Below, piece after piece: positions 11,901 through 39,510 of a DNA stretch of 64,000 nucleotides. Both the position numbers and the translations under genes were made by a program. How positions within the stretch are numbered: the stretch's first letter is position 1; every line of letters begins with the position of its first letter. The stretch spans positions 22,077,001 to 22,141,000 of the forward strand of contig NC_079882.1 in the NCBI RefSeq assembly GCF_029227915.1, read 5' to 3'. Under the pieces are notes generated by a model, which was not told the DNA's origin, searched no databases, and saw only the letters and a program-made list of their open reading frames with translations. Source of the stretch: Hydractinia symbiolongicarpus (taxonomy: Eukaryota; Cnidaria; Hydrozoa; Anthoathecata; Hydractiniidae).

Positions 11901-14900
11901 AAGTAAATTGAAATGCAAGTCATTTTTTCATGCATTTTTTACAAAAATTTATATCTTTTGTGTAAAAAAAAAAATACTTACCAATCCTGCAAGCAACAGA
12001 AATTACTGTGGCCTAAAATAAAAAATGTGTAAGGTATCATGCACAAAAAAATCGTTCGAATAGAAAGATAGCTATAAGGACTTTTACCGTGAACTGTTGC
12101 ATTTCGGGATTACTTGATTCAGCAACAAAAGCCAGAAGTTTTTGGAAAACACCACTGCTTTGTATTTGCTAAAATAATAAATAAAAAAGTGTTTTCAGAA
12201 AGAACCTGCAAATAATTATTTAGAAACAAAAACTTCCAACTAAATAAAGAACAAGAATTAACTATTAAACTGAGTATTTCATCGATCTACGAAGAGTGCA
12301 CTCTGTGCTCCCCCACCCTCGACCTATACCAAAAAATATATTTTAATGCTTTGTACAACTTCGAAATGACTGGACACAATATTTGACTGTTAAAAAATAT
12401 TAAATATTAAAAAGAAATATTTTTTTTAAAATTAGCATTGTGTTGGCAAATTTCCATTCCTAACTATTCTCAATTCCTAACTATTCTCAATTCCTAAACA
12501 TCACCAATTCCTAAATATCCCAAATTCCTAAATATTTAGCGAGCACATAATTTTTAAAACTTGTGCAGTACTACCCTTTTAAATCTCTCTTACATCATTT
12601 AGTAGCAGTACATACATCCTATTTGCTATAACAAAAACAACAGCTTACCTTTAAACTATCAATATCTTCCAAACAGTTAGCGAGACATTTCAAACAAGGT
12701 AAATGCAAATCACTCATACTCTGGAAATAAAATAAGTTCGCAAAGATGTACAAGCAGAATAGAAAAATGGTAAAAGGTATAAACTTCAGTAGAATACCTC
12801 TGCACCAATAATATCAACAAGTTTTGCCAGTCCATTTAATTCTCGTATCGCACTTCTGTTTTCAGCTAAAATAATTACATAGGTATGCAAGAAATACTAT
12901 TGTGCTTTTAAGCATATCTGGCAAAATTTATGATTATTAAAATCACGCCTCTTAAAAATATATTTGTCACTTGCACATTTATTATTTTCTAAGAATTTTT
13001 TTAAAAATAAAATTTAATTTTCGCGAAGTTGGCAAGTTCTAATATTTGGCAAGGATTTCGTAAAAAAAAGAATTTAATGACAAATTTGTTTTTTAAAAAT
13101 TAATCCCTTAAAGCAGTCAACCATTTCTTCAAAAGGGTGGAAAACTGACATTTCTCTTAATATTCACATATCGTAAGAGGAAAGAAGATGACGAAAAAGA
13201 AGAAATTATGAACATACGATCTTGAGAGCAGATGATCAAAGCAGTCAGCGAAAGTCTTTGTATTGCTGGATAGTCCGAATCCAAAAGTTTTAATAATGGT
13301 TCAACACCTGAAGAAAATAAAATAAAATTTATTTAAATGACACAGATGTGATGATAGAAAAGTTTGAAATTACTCCTACCATTAAGTTCTTTAAACGCAG
13401 CTCTACATTGAAAATCTTCCAATAGAAGACCAATCGCGCGGGCTGAATTATGCTACAACATGAAAATTATTTATAAAGTGGTGGTGGTTAATAACAGTGC
13501 CACTTTTCCAGTTTACTTCATTGTGCTGACTTAACAAAGAAAAATATTCAGGAGACATAAAGATATTCACTTGGTAACACTTTCTTACCTGCACATCACA
13601 ATCTGGTGACATCAAATGATTTATAAGAAGTGGGAGTCCTTGATTTTCAAATATTTCCACTTTGCTGGTATACTCCTCTAAACATATAACATAGGCTTTT
13701 TTACAAATTCTCCCATTAAGTTTTATTAGTTCATGTGTCTGTCTTTTGCATATAAAGGCAAATAATGCACCAAAATTATTTCCTTTAATTTTATACTCCA
13801 TTCCTCCATTCCTATTTCAACCTAGTCATAAAAGAATTGATTGTTTTATAGCTTTGTAGAAGATTTTGTAGAAGATAGAGACGTCAAATATTTTTTAAAG
13901 TTGTTGTATTTTGTTATTTGGTTTTTAGTTTAAATTGTTTAACTGTTTGTAATTTCGATTTTAGACGGACTTGAAGTTTTTCAAAAATTGTCAAAAGATT
14001 TTCATTAAAACAGAAATTTTTGTATTAACTTTAAACAATTATTCTTGTGATGGTGTTTTCACCATATACAAGATGACTTTTTATACAAAGAGAGTAAACC
14101 AAAAACTACTGTAAATTAAATGAAAATCACTATACCATGAAAAATATTATTATTTGAAGAGTATGGGTTTTAAGGGGGATGGAAACCCTGCTTAAGATGA
14201 AAAATTATTTCATCTTACCTGCCAGCCAGGACAAAGCTAGACTTCCAAATTCATGACAAACCATTTCCTCTACAAATATAAATACAATATAGATACACAT
14301 AGTAACACAATCTTATTTAGTAGAAAAATTCACGCATGAATGTGCTATGACAAATTTTCGTTTACCCAAACAAATGGATATCATTGTTGAAAATAACAGC
14401 CATAGTATTAATTAAAAAAAATGAAAAACAAGGTTAGAAAAGTGAAAATATTTATCAGTTAAGCTTTCTGTACACTAAGTAAATCATCAGACTTTAAGGT
14501 TTTGAAAAAAGCACGAGAGGCCCCACGTTACACCATTTCCAAATAAGCATAAAAACTTAATATTTAATTCATCGTTAATTGTAGGTGTGAACTGGATATC
14601 AAAACGAATGAGGTGGATATCAACAGTATTAAATTATACAACTAACCTTCAGGAGATAATAATGTCAGCAGTGGTACAACACATCCTAGTTTTCTCATCA
14701 ACCTTCGTGCCGTTGCTATGAAAAAATTTCGTATTATATATATATATATATATAAAATATATGACATAGAAAGGGACAGACTTGATACAGAGGAAGTTGA
14801 GTTTAGATCTAACATATTCTAGATCCGATTGGAAGAAGGTCATTAATATACCCTGTCCAACCCATGCTAGCATGAAAAACAGAAATTAAGCTAAGAATGA

Positions 14901-15715
14901 TGACAGAAAAGACTTTGATGTTTGTATTATTCTAACTTCAGATTAGAGGAACATACACACCTTCGCTTGCAACTGTTCCAATACACATCACTGCATTCCT
15001 CCTAACAAGTTTATTTTCATGGCCAATTAATTTTATCAAATAATCCAATGCACCAAAATTTAACAGCTGAAGTTTGTTCTCTGGTGCTAAAGTAGAAACA
15101 TTAACGAATAATATTGTATTATGTTTAAAATTAGCAAAACAATGTAAAAAATCAACTAATTTTATATGTTCCTTACATTTGTCAGCAAATTTGTATAAGG
15201 CTTCACAAACTTTTTGTAACACAGTTTCTTCATCAGATTGCAGAACAAGAACAACTGTCTGAGGTCTTTTTGAGATTAATTCCACAGCATCAAACTTAAT
15301 GTAAAATGAAATTATCAGCCAACAATTCAGTGATGTATGCAGTGATAAATCAACAACAGTACAATAGTGTGAACTCTTAATCCTGGTGCTTGAAATTATA
15401 ACTTTTTCCACTTGTGCAACTTCTACATCCATCAGAGATTCATGGTTTTTATAATATTAGGATTTTTCAATGTTTCTTAGGTTCGGCAAATTTTCAGTTT
15501 CTCTGCAGTTTTAAGAAAGATCTGAATTTTTTTCTTATTTAAGCATTCTGATAAAAGAATGAATGTCCTGGCAATAGTTGCAAAATGTAAACCATACCTC
15601 TTCCTTAGGTAAGAATTCTGATAAAAGAATGAGTGTCCTGACAATAGTTGCAAAATGTAAACCATACCTCTTCCTTAGGTGGAACATCAGGTGTTTTTGT
15701 TTTCTTTTTACCCAT
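5983..15715 (-). CDS. ARMC3: Armadillo repeat-containing protein 3
   Basis: Twenty-four exons with consistent phases give 797 residues. Plus-strand coordinates, 5' to 3' of the gene: 15668-15715, 15177-15294, 14961-15086, 14647-14715, 14219-14269, 13589-13677, 13380-13452, 13218-13307, 12798-12865, 12649-12720, 12088-12168, 11982-12012, 11645-11712, 11229-11313, 10914-11132, 10770-10836, 10627-10699, 9819-9958, 9581-9746, 8336-8439, 7913-7981, 7023-7196, 6712-6874, 5983-6132. The start MGKKKTKTPDVPPKEE, the arm repeats (for example NCLEDID and VRRNASWVIVLCA), and the C-terminal blocks HHISELK, YYHRALLFK and SLVRGDYGRAWNEV follow vertebrate ARMC3 block by block. In mammals the gene is testis-enriched and linked to sperm. 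The protein is a binding scaffold with no known catalysis. The end is odd: after RAWNEV the frame soon stops, without the usual last 40 or so residues, so the last exon may be missed (donor-like GTAATT at 6039) or lost. Confidence 0.9.
8109..8220. repeat. Possible Helitron-like 5' end fragment
   Basis: The string TCTATATTATTGCTGTTTGT followed by CTGTGTGTG, at about 8128 in an ARMC3 intron, resembles the start of the element at 18431 (TCTATATTATAATACCTGT, then TTTGTCTGTC). The preceding base is A, as expected for Helitron insertion. No 3' hairpin was identified, so this is a weak call. Confidence 0.3.
8648..8712. repeat. Short TTCGCGAA-rich direct and inverted repeat
   Basis: Two direct copies of AAATTTAGAATTTTCG and palindromic cores TTCGCGAA are packed into about 65 bp of an ARMC3 intron. 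The strand symmetry suggests a hairpin-forming fragment of a dispersed repeat. No element boundary is visible. Confidence 0.4.
8891..9270. mobile_element. Cluster of non-autonomous Helitron-like repeat units
   Basis: Three related units start near 8897, 8986 and 9168 with TAATAGCCGTATTCTGTCTG-like sequence and contain ACGGAAACAC and a GATATAT stretch. Two end in GGCTAGT or GACTAGT. One end has a hairpin (CCCGTG loop CACGGG) followed by CACCGGCTAG and then T, which is the classic Helitron 3' end (hairpin, CTAG, host T). There is no coding capacity. The units lie in the ARMC3 intron between the exons at 8336-8439 and 9581-9746. Confidence 0.5.
11362..11594 (+). mobile_element. tRNA-derived SINE
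   Basis: The head carries RNA polymerase III promoter boxes at tRNA spacing: an A-box-like TGGCCTTGTGG (11368-11378) and a B box GGTTCGGTCC (11412-11421). A tRNA-unrelated body follows. The 3' end reads CAGTATAAATATTCGG followed by (AAT)n, a simple-repeat tail typical of SINEs. It lies in an ARMC3 intron, opposite in orientation to the gene. The folded head departs from a normal tRNA, so it is not annotated as a tRNA gene. Confidence 0.7.
14738..14757. repeat. (AT)n microsatellite
   Basis: A run of about ten AT dinucleotides lies in the ARMC3 intron just upstream of exon 4. Confidence 0.85.
15541..15680. repeat. 70-bp tandem duplication across the ARMC3 exon 1 donor
   Basis: Bases 15541-15610 and 15611-15680 are about 96% identical (three mismatches seen). 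Each unit contains the last bases of ARMC3 exon 1 and the donor GAG/GTATGG. Intron 1 therefore starts with a second copy of the exon end and splice donor 70 bp downstream of the first. Confidence 0.85.
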
Positions 15716-15834
15716 GTTTTAATGATCTAGGATTTTTTATTTAAGCGTAATTCATCATAGGGTAGGTTTATTCTAGTAAAAATGCATTTTTTAACAATGA
15801 AATTACATAATTAAATATTATTACAAGTACAGTG

Positions 15835-15906
<72 letters not shown>

Positions 15907-15960
15907 TATTATTATTATTATTATTATTATTCCGAATATTTATACAGGATACAGCCACAG
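15835..15960 (-). repeat. (ATT)n microsatellite joined to a reversed SINE tail
   Basis: About 95 bp of near-perfect ATT repeats run directly into CCGAATATTTATACAGG. This is the reverse complement of the 3' end of the SINE at 11362-11594, apart from the last base pair or two. The microsatellite is therefore best explained as the expanded tail of a minus-oriented, 5'-truncated SINE. Its open frame (a poly-tyrosine string) is not a gene. Confidence 0.65.
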
Positions 15961-18430
15961 TGCACAGCTATAAATTTCCACCTTTATATGTTGGCACTTA
16001 ACAATTGCCAACACAGATACCAAAATGGTAACAAAACAGGCATACAAATAAAAAGATTAAATGAACAAATTAAAAAGATTAAATTAAAAAGGGCCAAATT
16101 TATCATACTTACTGTGATTGCAATTGCGATGTTTTTAATAAAAAGCCAAATAGGAAGAGGACCTTGTTTCATAGAGTCTAAAGTTATGTTTTGTTGCCAT
16201 TATATATATACAATATCTTACAACACATAGAGAATATGGCATTTTGTGGCAAAAACCACACATTTTTATTCTCTTTGTTTCAGTTAAATCGAAAAATAAA
16301 ATTGTTTTGGTAACAAGCCTTTTTAAAAACACAGCATATTTTACTTAAAAAATTCTATTTTTATTTACGCAGAAAATTTTACCTTTGACATACACGCACC
16401 CACGTTAGGATTAAATTGGACTAAAAACAACTTTTTTTTATAGATGTATACTTAGGTAGCAAAAATGTGTTGGTTACAATTTTAAATATGGAAATATTAT
16501 CTTTTAGTGTATATACCAAAACATATATAAAATCTTGCAATAACACGATCTTATATGTATCTATATATATCTTATGCTTTGCAAATGTAATTTTTATCTT
16601 GTCTCAGCAACTTTCTTTGTAGAATGAATTTAAAATCAAATTTTGTTATTGTTGGACATGGAATATGGGATTAACTGACATTTTACAAAGGGAAGCTAAA
16701 GAGAAATTTTAGGCTTAACCGAGTTATTGTGTATTTCAAGGAATCAAAATTTTCGATCCTCAGATGCAACCAAATTTGAATCATTACAAAAACTAAATGT
16801 ACTCATTTATTTATTTATAATGAATATTTATACAGGAAAAAAAATTATCAGTAATAAATTACTGCTATTAAAAGTGGCCTGTAAATATTAGTAAAATTAG
16901 TAAATATACAAATATGATACAAAAAGTAAAATATTTAAAAACAGCAAACGCAATGCAAGAAATATAAAAGTTTACAAAGAATAAAAAGCAAAATCACCAC
17001 AGCAAGAGCAAACAAAAAAAAGAAGAAGTTGACTACAAGGTAAGAAAACCTCAGAAAGGAACACTAAAATTGATTTTTACACAATCTTGTGTTCTTCGCT
17101 GTATCTGTTATATTTTCTGTTTAAATTTGTACCCTGGAAAATCACTCAGGCCACCCTTAAGAAATTGTTTGCTTGTTGTAACCCGACTCGAAAAAAATAA
17201 CTCAAGTCGGTGGTCGGGGAAATTATTTTTGTTGGTCCTCTTTCCAGACAACAAAATTTCCTAAAAGTCCCCATCAAAGCAAAATTTTGTCCAATTTGGA
17301 TGTAATAGAGTTACTAACAGTTTTTCTTAGTTGTTCATGTTCCCCAAACCTACTCGAAACCACTTTTTTAAGATAACATAGTACAAAAGTAGTTCGCATA
17401 CCCTATTAGTGTTGCACAAGACATCTGTAAACGAATGAAGATATTTCGTGTAAGTATACCTCAAGCATAACAACAACGGCAAAAAAACAAAAAAATCAGT
17501 CGACAATTTACGTAAAATCGACTTGGGGGTCGGTTAAAAGGTCTAAAAAACCCCGCAAACTCATCTATTCTTCTTATCCAAGAATTATTAATAATTATGC
17601 AACCATAAAGTATAGCTATTTTACCCCTTTATCTACATTTACTGATGCGAGACGATATAATTTTAGCCAGCTAGCTACCGAATAAAAATGTTAATAATGT
17701 GGTAAAATGTGTAGCAAATCCCCGCTTAGAACTTCTATTTTGTATTTCCACTTCTACGTCCACCATTTACTGTAAACATTGCTGTTGTCAAAAAGATCAT
17801 TCGGCAATTTATACAAAATGTATTATAAGAACTGATATGTACAAGCTTCTTCGGTACGCTTATCGCACGGAACTGTTACTGAATAAACCCTCCTGTTGAT
17901 AGCAATTTCACATGTTACACTTTCGATTTTAAAGGGCCATTTTTTACTCTTTTTAAGATACATAGGTGGACGTTGAATTGCGCTTGGTTTTACTTTGTTT
18001 TAGACCTCTGAAATCTTTGCTTATCCCCATTATTGCCTGACTATCCTCATTGCCTGGTTATCCCCATAAAATTGATTGTTAGCTAATTTACTTGATTTTA
18101 GGAATCTTTGTTTTTGCATTAAACCATAAAAACACCATTGCTATAAGAAACACAGAACTTTGAAAGAGAATTTCTTAAATAACAACAATGGTGGCCAATT
18201 GCAGTCCCATCTTAAGCATTTTGAGCAATGACTAGAAGGAAATGAAGAAATTTTACACTAAATATGTGCATTTAGTAGCTCCATATTGCATGTACTCATT
18301 GAAGGTTTGCTGCAAAGGTTTCACATTGTAGCATGCTGTGCTGAACTGAAATTAACTAGCTGGCTATAGGCATGATTTTCTGTGTGTGACAATGTTTAGA
18401 TTTGCGTTGAGAATAAACAAGGACAAATTA

Positions 18431-18560
18431 ATCTATATTATAATACCTGTATACGTTTGTCTGTCACGCAAAATGGTAGCTTAGCTGCGTAAGTAGCGAG
18501 ACGCACGCAATGCGGTATAAAAAGGACGGGCGAACCCATGGATTTTTCCATGGGCTAACA
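18431..18560 (+). mobile_element. Small Helitron-like element
   Basis: It begins A/TCTATATTATAATACCTGT followed by TTTGTCTGTC. Near its end it has a perfect hairpin CCCATGGA-TTTT-TCCATGGG followed by CTAACAACTAA. Left TC end, right hairpin and CTRR-like terminus fit a short non-autonomous Helitron. It is about 300 bp upstream of the DDX43 start codon. Confidence 0.45.
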
Positions 18561-18860
18561 ACTAAAACAATATATACTGTGTAATTAAACCATTACAGTG
18601 ATGTTTTAATAATCTGTGGAATATGGCTATTATTATAGAGATCAGTAATATAACAAGTAATATAATTTATAACATTCAACTAGAATTTTATTTTAGCAGA
18701 TAGATGAGATATAAATTTGTGGATTGATTTTGTGTAGCAGTGAAATATATTTTAAAGATATTATACCAACAACGTTACTTTGTAACAGGTGCTCTGAATT
18801 ATACTAATTATATAATTTGCTAAAAATGAAAGATAGAAATATATACAATATAGTTCTATA

Positions 18861-31929
<13,069 letters not shown>

Positions 31930-32250
31930 AACAATTTCACTACAAAAAAATATTGCCGAAACAATGCCAACGCAAATCAGTTGTAAAAAAATTCTAATTT
32001 TAAGGGGTCGATCAAGCATTTTTGTAGATATTTTTGATCAGTGACCGGGCCTGTATATATATAACTTTATTAACGGAAATGTAAAAAAATAACTATGTTG
32101 CCTTATTGACTGTGTGTGTGTATAGTTACATATGCCTTACAGTTAGCCAATCACATATAATATTTTTAACAATATAGCATTTTGAAATAATGTTTTAATC
32201 AAGTCATAAGTCAGGCTGATAAAAATATTTATACCCTTTTATCTTCACAG

Positions 32251-36154
<3,904 letters not shown>

Positions 36155-38711
36155 ATATGTTTTATCAAGTTTAATGCTAGTCTGGAATGTCTGAAATGGA
36201 AATGTCTGGAATGGAATGGAAGTTTAAAGTTTGGCGTTTCGGAGATTTCATGTGGCCGTACCACTGTATCGGCTAAAGTTTTATTTAAAGAGAAGGCCAT
36301 ACAGTTTTATATTTTGTTAATTTTCGAGTTTTTTAAAAAAGAAAATTTCGTTTAACAAAGTTGTGTTTTTTTCGGAAGAATTTATTTTTGTAATTACTTC
36401 TTTTCCGCGTAAAAACGAGAATAAGTCACCCTGTGACCTCTTCAAAAATATTTATAAAGTGCTCTTAATAAAAAGCACATTTTTAAAACGATTTCTTGAC
36501 AGGAAGATGCTAATTACCCTTGCTATTATTTTTAGGTCTCGGGTGTCGCTCTGTATGTGTGAAAGTAAGACTAACCACCTCAACTCTATACTTCAAGGCA
36601 CCAAAATCATGTTTGGGTAAACCTTCGCCGTTAAATCTTTTGACAATTTTTCGAAATTATAAACTTTGCGAATTCGAGATTTTTATTTATTTCGCAGGAA
36701 TAAACTTTCGCGTTCCCATACAATATTTTGAGCATATTACCTTTTTGTTGCTGTCAAATTAATCAAATCGATTATTTATTTGCGTTGGACACTAAAAGAA
36801 TTCTCGTGTAGTTCCAGAGCCAATTTCCTGGTCGACCAGCAAAGTAAAATAAATCTGGCGAGATGGTTTTTAACGGAGACAGGGCATATTCTAAGCAAAC
36901 AAAAAACGATCAAAAACAAAACAATATATAGTTTTCGGGGTGATGTTACTATGGATCAGCAGTCATAAGAACCGGTAATAGTCTGAAAGCGCGGCCCGAT
37001 TGGATCGCTGTTTCACGTGAACTTCAACATAAGCGACCCTTGTAAAAGAGAAATGACTAAATTACCGTGTTTTGCGGAAGAAATTTTTGCGTAAATCGAG
37101 GTTAAATTACCGCAACAGTTAACAGCGAATACTCCACAGTAGCACATTACCAACCTCCCTGTACAATCCTGAATTATTTAAGTCATCATTGTGGTGATTA
37201 AAATAGCTACGACGTCAATGTGACATGAAATTAAACGAACGAGGACACCAAATGAATCCCTTGTGTATAAACGTCACCAAGAGTATACCTACCTATTTCC
37301 CATACCACATAAGAATGTAAGCTCAAGGGTGTACTGTTGATAAATCTAGTTTTTCTGAAATTACACGGTACTTCAACTTCTTGTCCGGGAAGCATGATAC
37401 TGACGAGAAGCGAATCTGAATGAGCTGGTAGCCAAATACGTCAGAAAAAAACACTTGCGCTATACTCAGTTGGATCATCGCGCAATAATTACAAATAAAT
37501 TTCGACTCATATCGTCTGCAGTTGATTACTAGGATCTCTTTATGAGAATCTTCTACGCCAATGATATTCTGACGGGACGTGTCCGTAATATTACAGGCGT
37601 AGGGGACAAAGGTTGAATACCACCCTAGACACGATACGATCACTTCTCCATGTGCACAGTGGATTAGGACTTAGGTTATTTGGTTACATCCTAATTCCTA
37701 CATACGGTTCTAATTTTTGTGTGACCTGTCCACCTGCCGTGGAACGCATTTAAAGGGCAGTCACAGTGCATTGTTGACGATGTTTACTTGTCCTGAAACA
37801 TTGTTAAAATGAAACTCTTGGGGTCAATTCCAGGAATAGCTAACTAAAAAAAAAACTTCCAAAAATGTTTTTTGGATATAGGAAATAAAACAGCGATGTT
37901 AATTTAAAAAATGACCTATTTATTTCTAGCAATTACGTATCTATAGTAATTAATTTTTAATTATGTGTGGAAAGGTTGGAAAAAATGATGACGAACGTAG
38001 CAGTTCGAAAAGCTTTTGTATGTTGTTTCGTAATTAATTTTGGTAAAGTAGTTAAGACGCTGCTTTTGAGGATAAGCCAAATGCTATATACTAAAGTGAA
38101 AAATTAAAGAAGAAACACTGCAATGAGCGCGCATGCTTATTGTCTGGTCTCTATCCCTGCAAGTGGCACCTCTGCAGCCTGTCGGTTGAAAATTTTAAGT
38201 CAATAACTGTCGTATCTCCATTTTGCAAAGTAACCGGAAATGTCAAATTATTTTGTTTTCAGGCCAAGATGAGTTGCGCAAGCAATAGACATTCTATTCC
38301 CATTCGAATTAAAAATCTATTATTTTAATCTGCTAAGTTATTGTGGAAACACTACAATAATTTGGAAAAGAAAAGAAAACACCAGTTGGATCACTGAAAA
38401 ATGTGAAAATAATAAGAGCAACCTCGTCACCAGGGCCTCTTTTCGCTTTTTTGATACGGGTGTGCAGTAGGCATATTTTTCCTCGTATCATAAGCCCTCA
38501 AACCCATTCACCGGACTTCTTGCTTCTCAGCAGCATCAGCTTACACTTTCGAGTCATCGCTAGTTATAAACCGCATGTGTAATGGTGTTGTTCTTCTCCA
38601 CCACGACGTCTAAGCTACCAAAGCACCAAAAGAACCTTTCTGGAAGGAATTTGTTCGTTGATTAACCACTTACTCCTTCTTTGAAACAACAGAGATAAAT
38701 GAGACAAAATT
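36155..38711. other. Region between convergent 3' ends, unit B
   Basis: Nearly identical to 24642-27197, with only a few single-base differences seen. No gene recognised. Confidence 0.55.
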
Positions 38712-39510
38712 TTATTTGTTAAATTATATTTTCAATTCTTATTTCCCTAAATGTTTACAAATATTTACACAACACAAACACAAATATTACAAAAAAAACA
38801 GATTCTTTTTTTCCTATCCTAATTTCTAAGAACCCTATATTAAAACGAGGCTAAACAGGCCAAGATGTAATATATAAAAAGCCTCGCTTTCAAGTAACAT
38901 TTCAAAAGACTCATACAGGCCATGATAAATCTCCTAAAATGTTACTTTCCTGAAGAATGACTTCAACACAGGCCGAATTGAAGTCACTCTAAAGTTTGTT
39001 ATTTTAATAGGGTTTGTCCGTACAAAAAAACATAAAGAAATTCCACGTGCGTATCGTTGTGAAGTCTATCGAAAAATAAGTTATTAAAGTTACAGATAGA
39101 CAAGCGTAGATAAGGTGCATCATTTACAATGTAGGCATCCATAAAAGTGCTGACTATATACAAAAAAAAGTACAAAAGTTAATAAATTGTCAAAAAAATA
39201 ATTTTACGAAATTGTAAACAACTAAATTTGAAACACAACGTAAGTATGAACTAACAGAATTTTTTCATTCATGGCGACCAAGGATTGGCTGCACTTTTGT
39301 TTGTTTTAAAAAAAACTAAATTGAAATCTGTTTCAAAGACTAAGTTTTAAAAATATCCTAAGAAGTTACAAATGAATGTAAATTTCGTTTATAATATTGT
39401 TATTTTTTGTTGTCTTTTAATGTTTATTTTCGTCCTTCTTTTTCTTCAGAAAGACTCGTTTAGTTTTGTAGCGCGTTTACGTAACTCGCGCGTTCACGTA
39501 ACTCGCGAAT

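Larger units (their letters stand above)
15716..18860. other. Intergenic region between divergent ARMC3 and DDX43
   Basis: About 3.1 kb without a supported gene. It holds a long (ATT)n tract with a SINE-like tail, a further GAATATTTATACAGG fragment near 16819, and a Helitron-like element near 18431-18560. The two flanking genes are transcribed away from this region, so both promoters should lie here. No promoter motif could be assigned. Confidence 0.6.

Noticed and set aside
15835-15931. CRISPR-like or other spaced array
   Set aside because: It is a plain trinucleotide tract without spacers, in an intron-bearing animal genome.
15832-16230. Open frame starting with a long poly-tyrosine run
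   Set aside because: It is the (ATT)n microsatellite and SINE tail read in one frame; no protein family resemblance.
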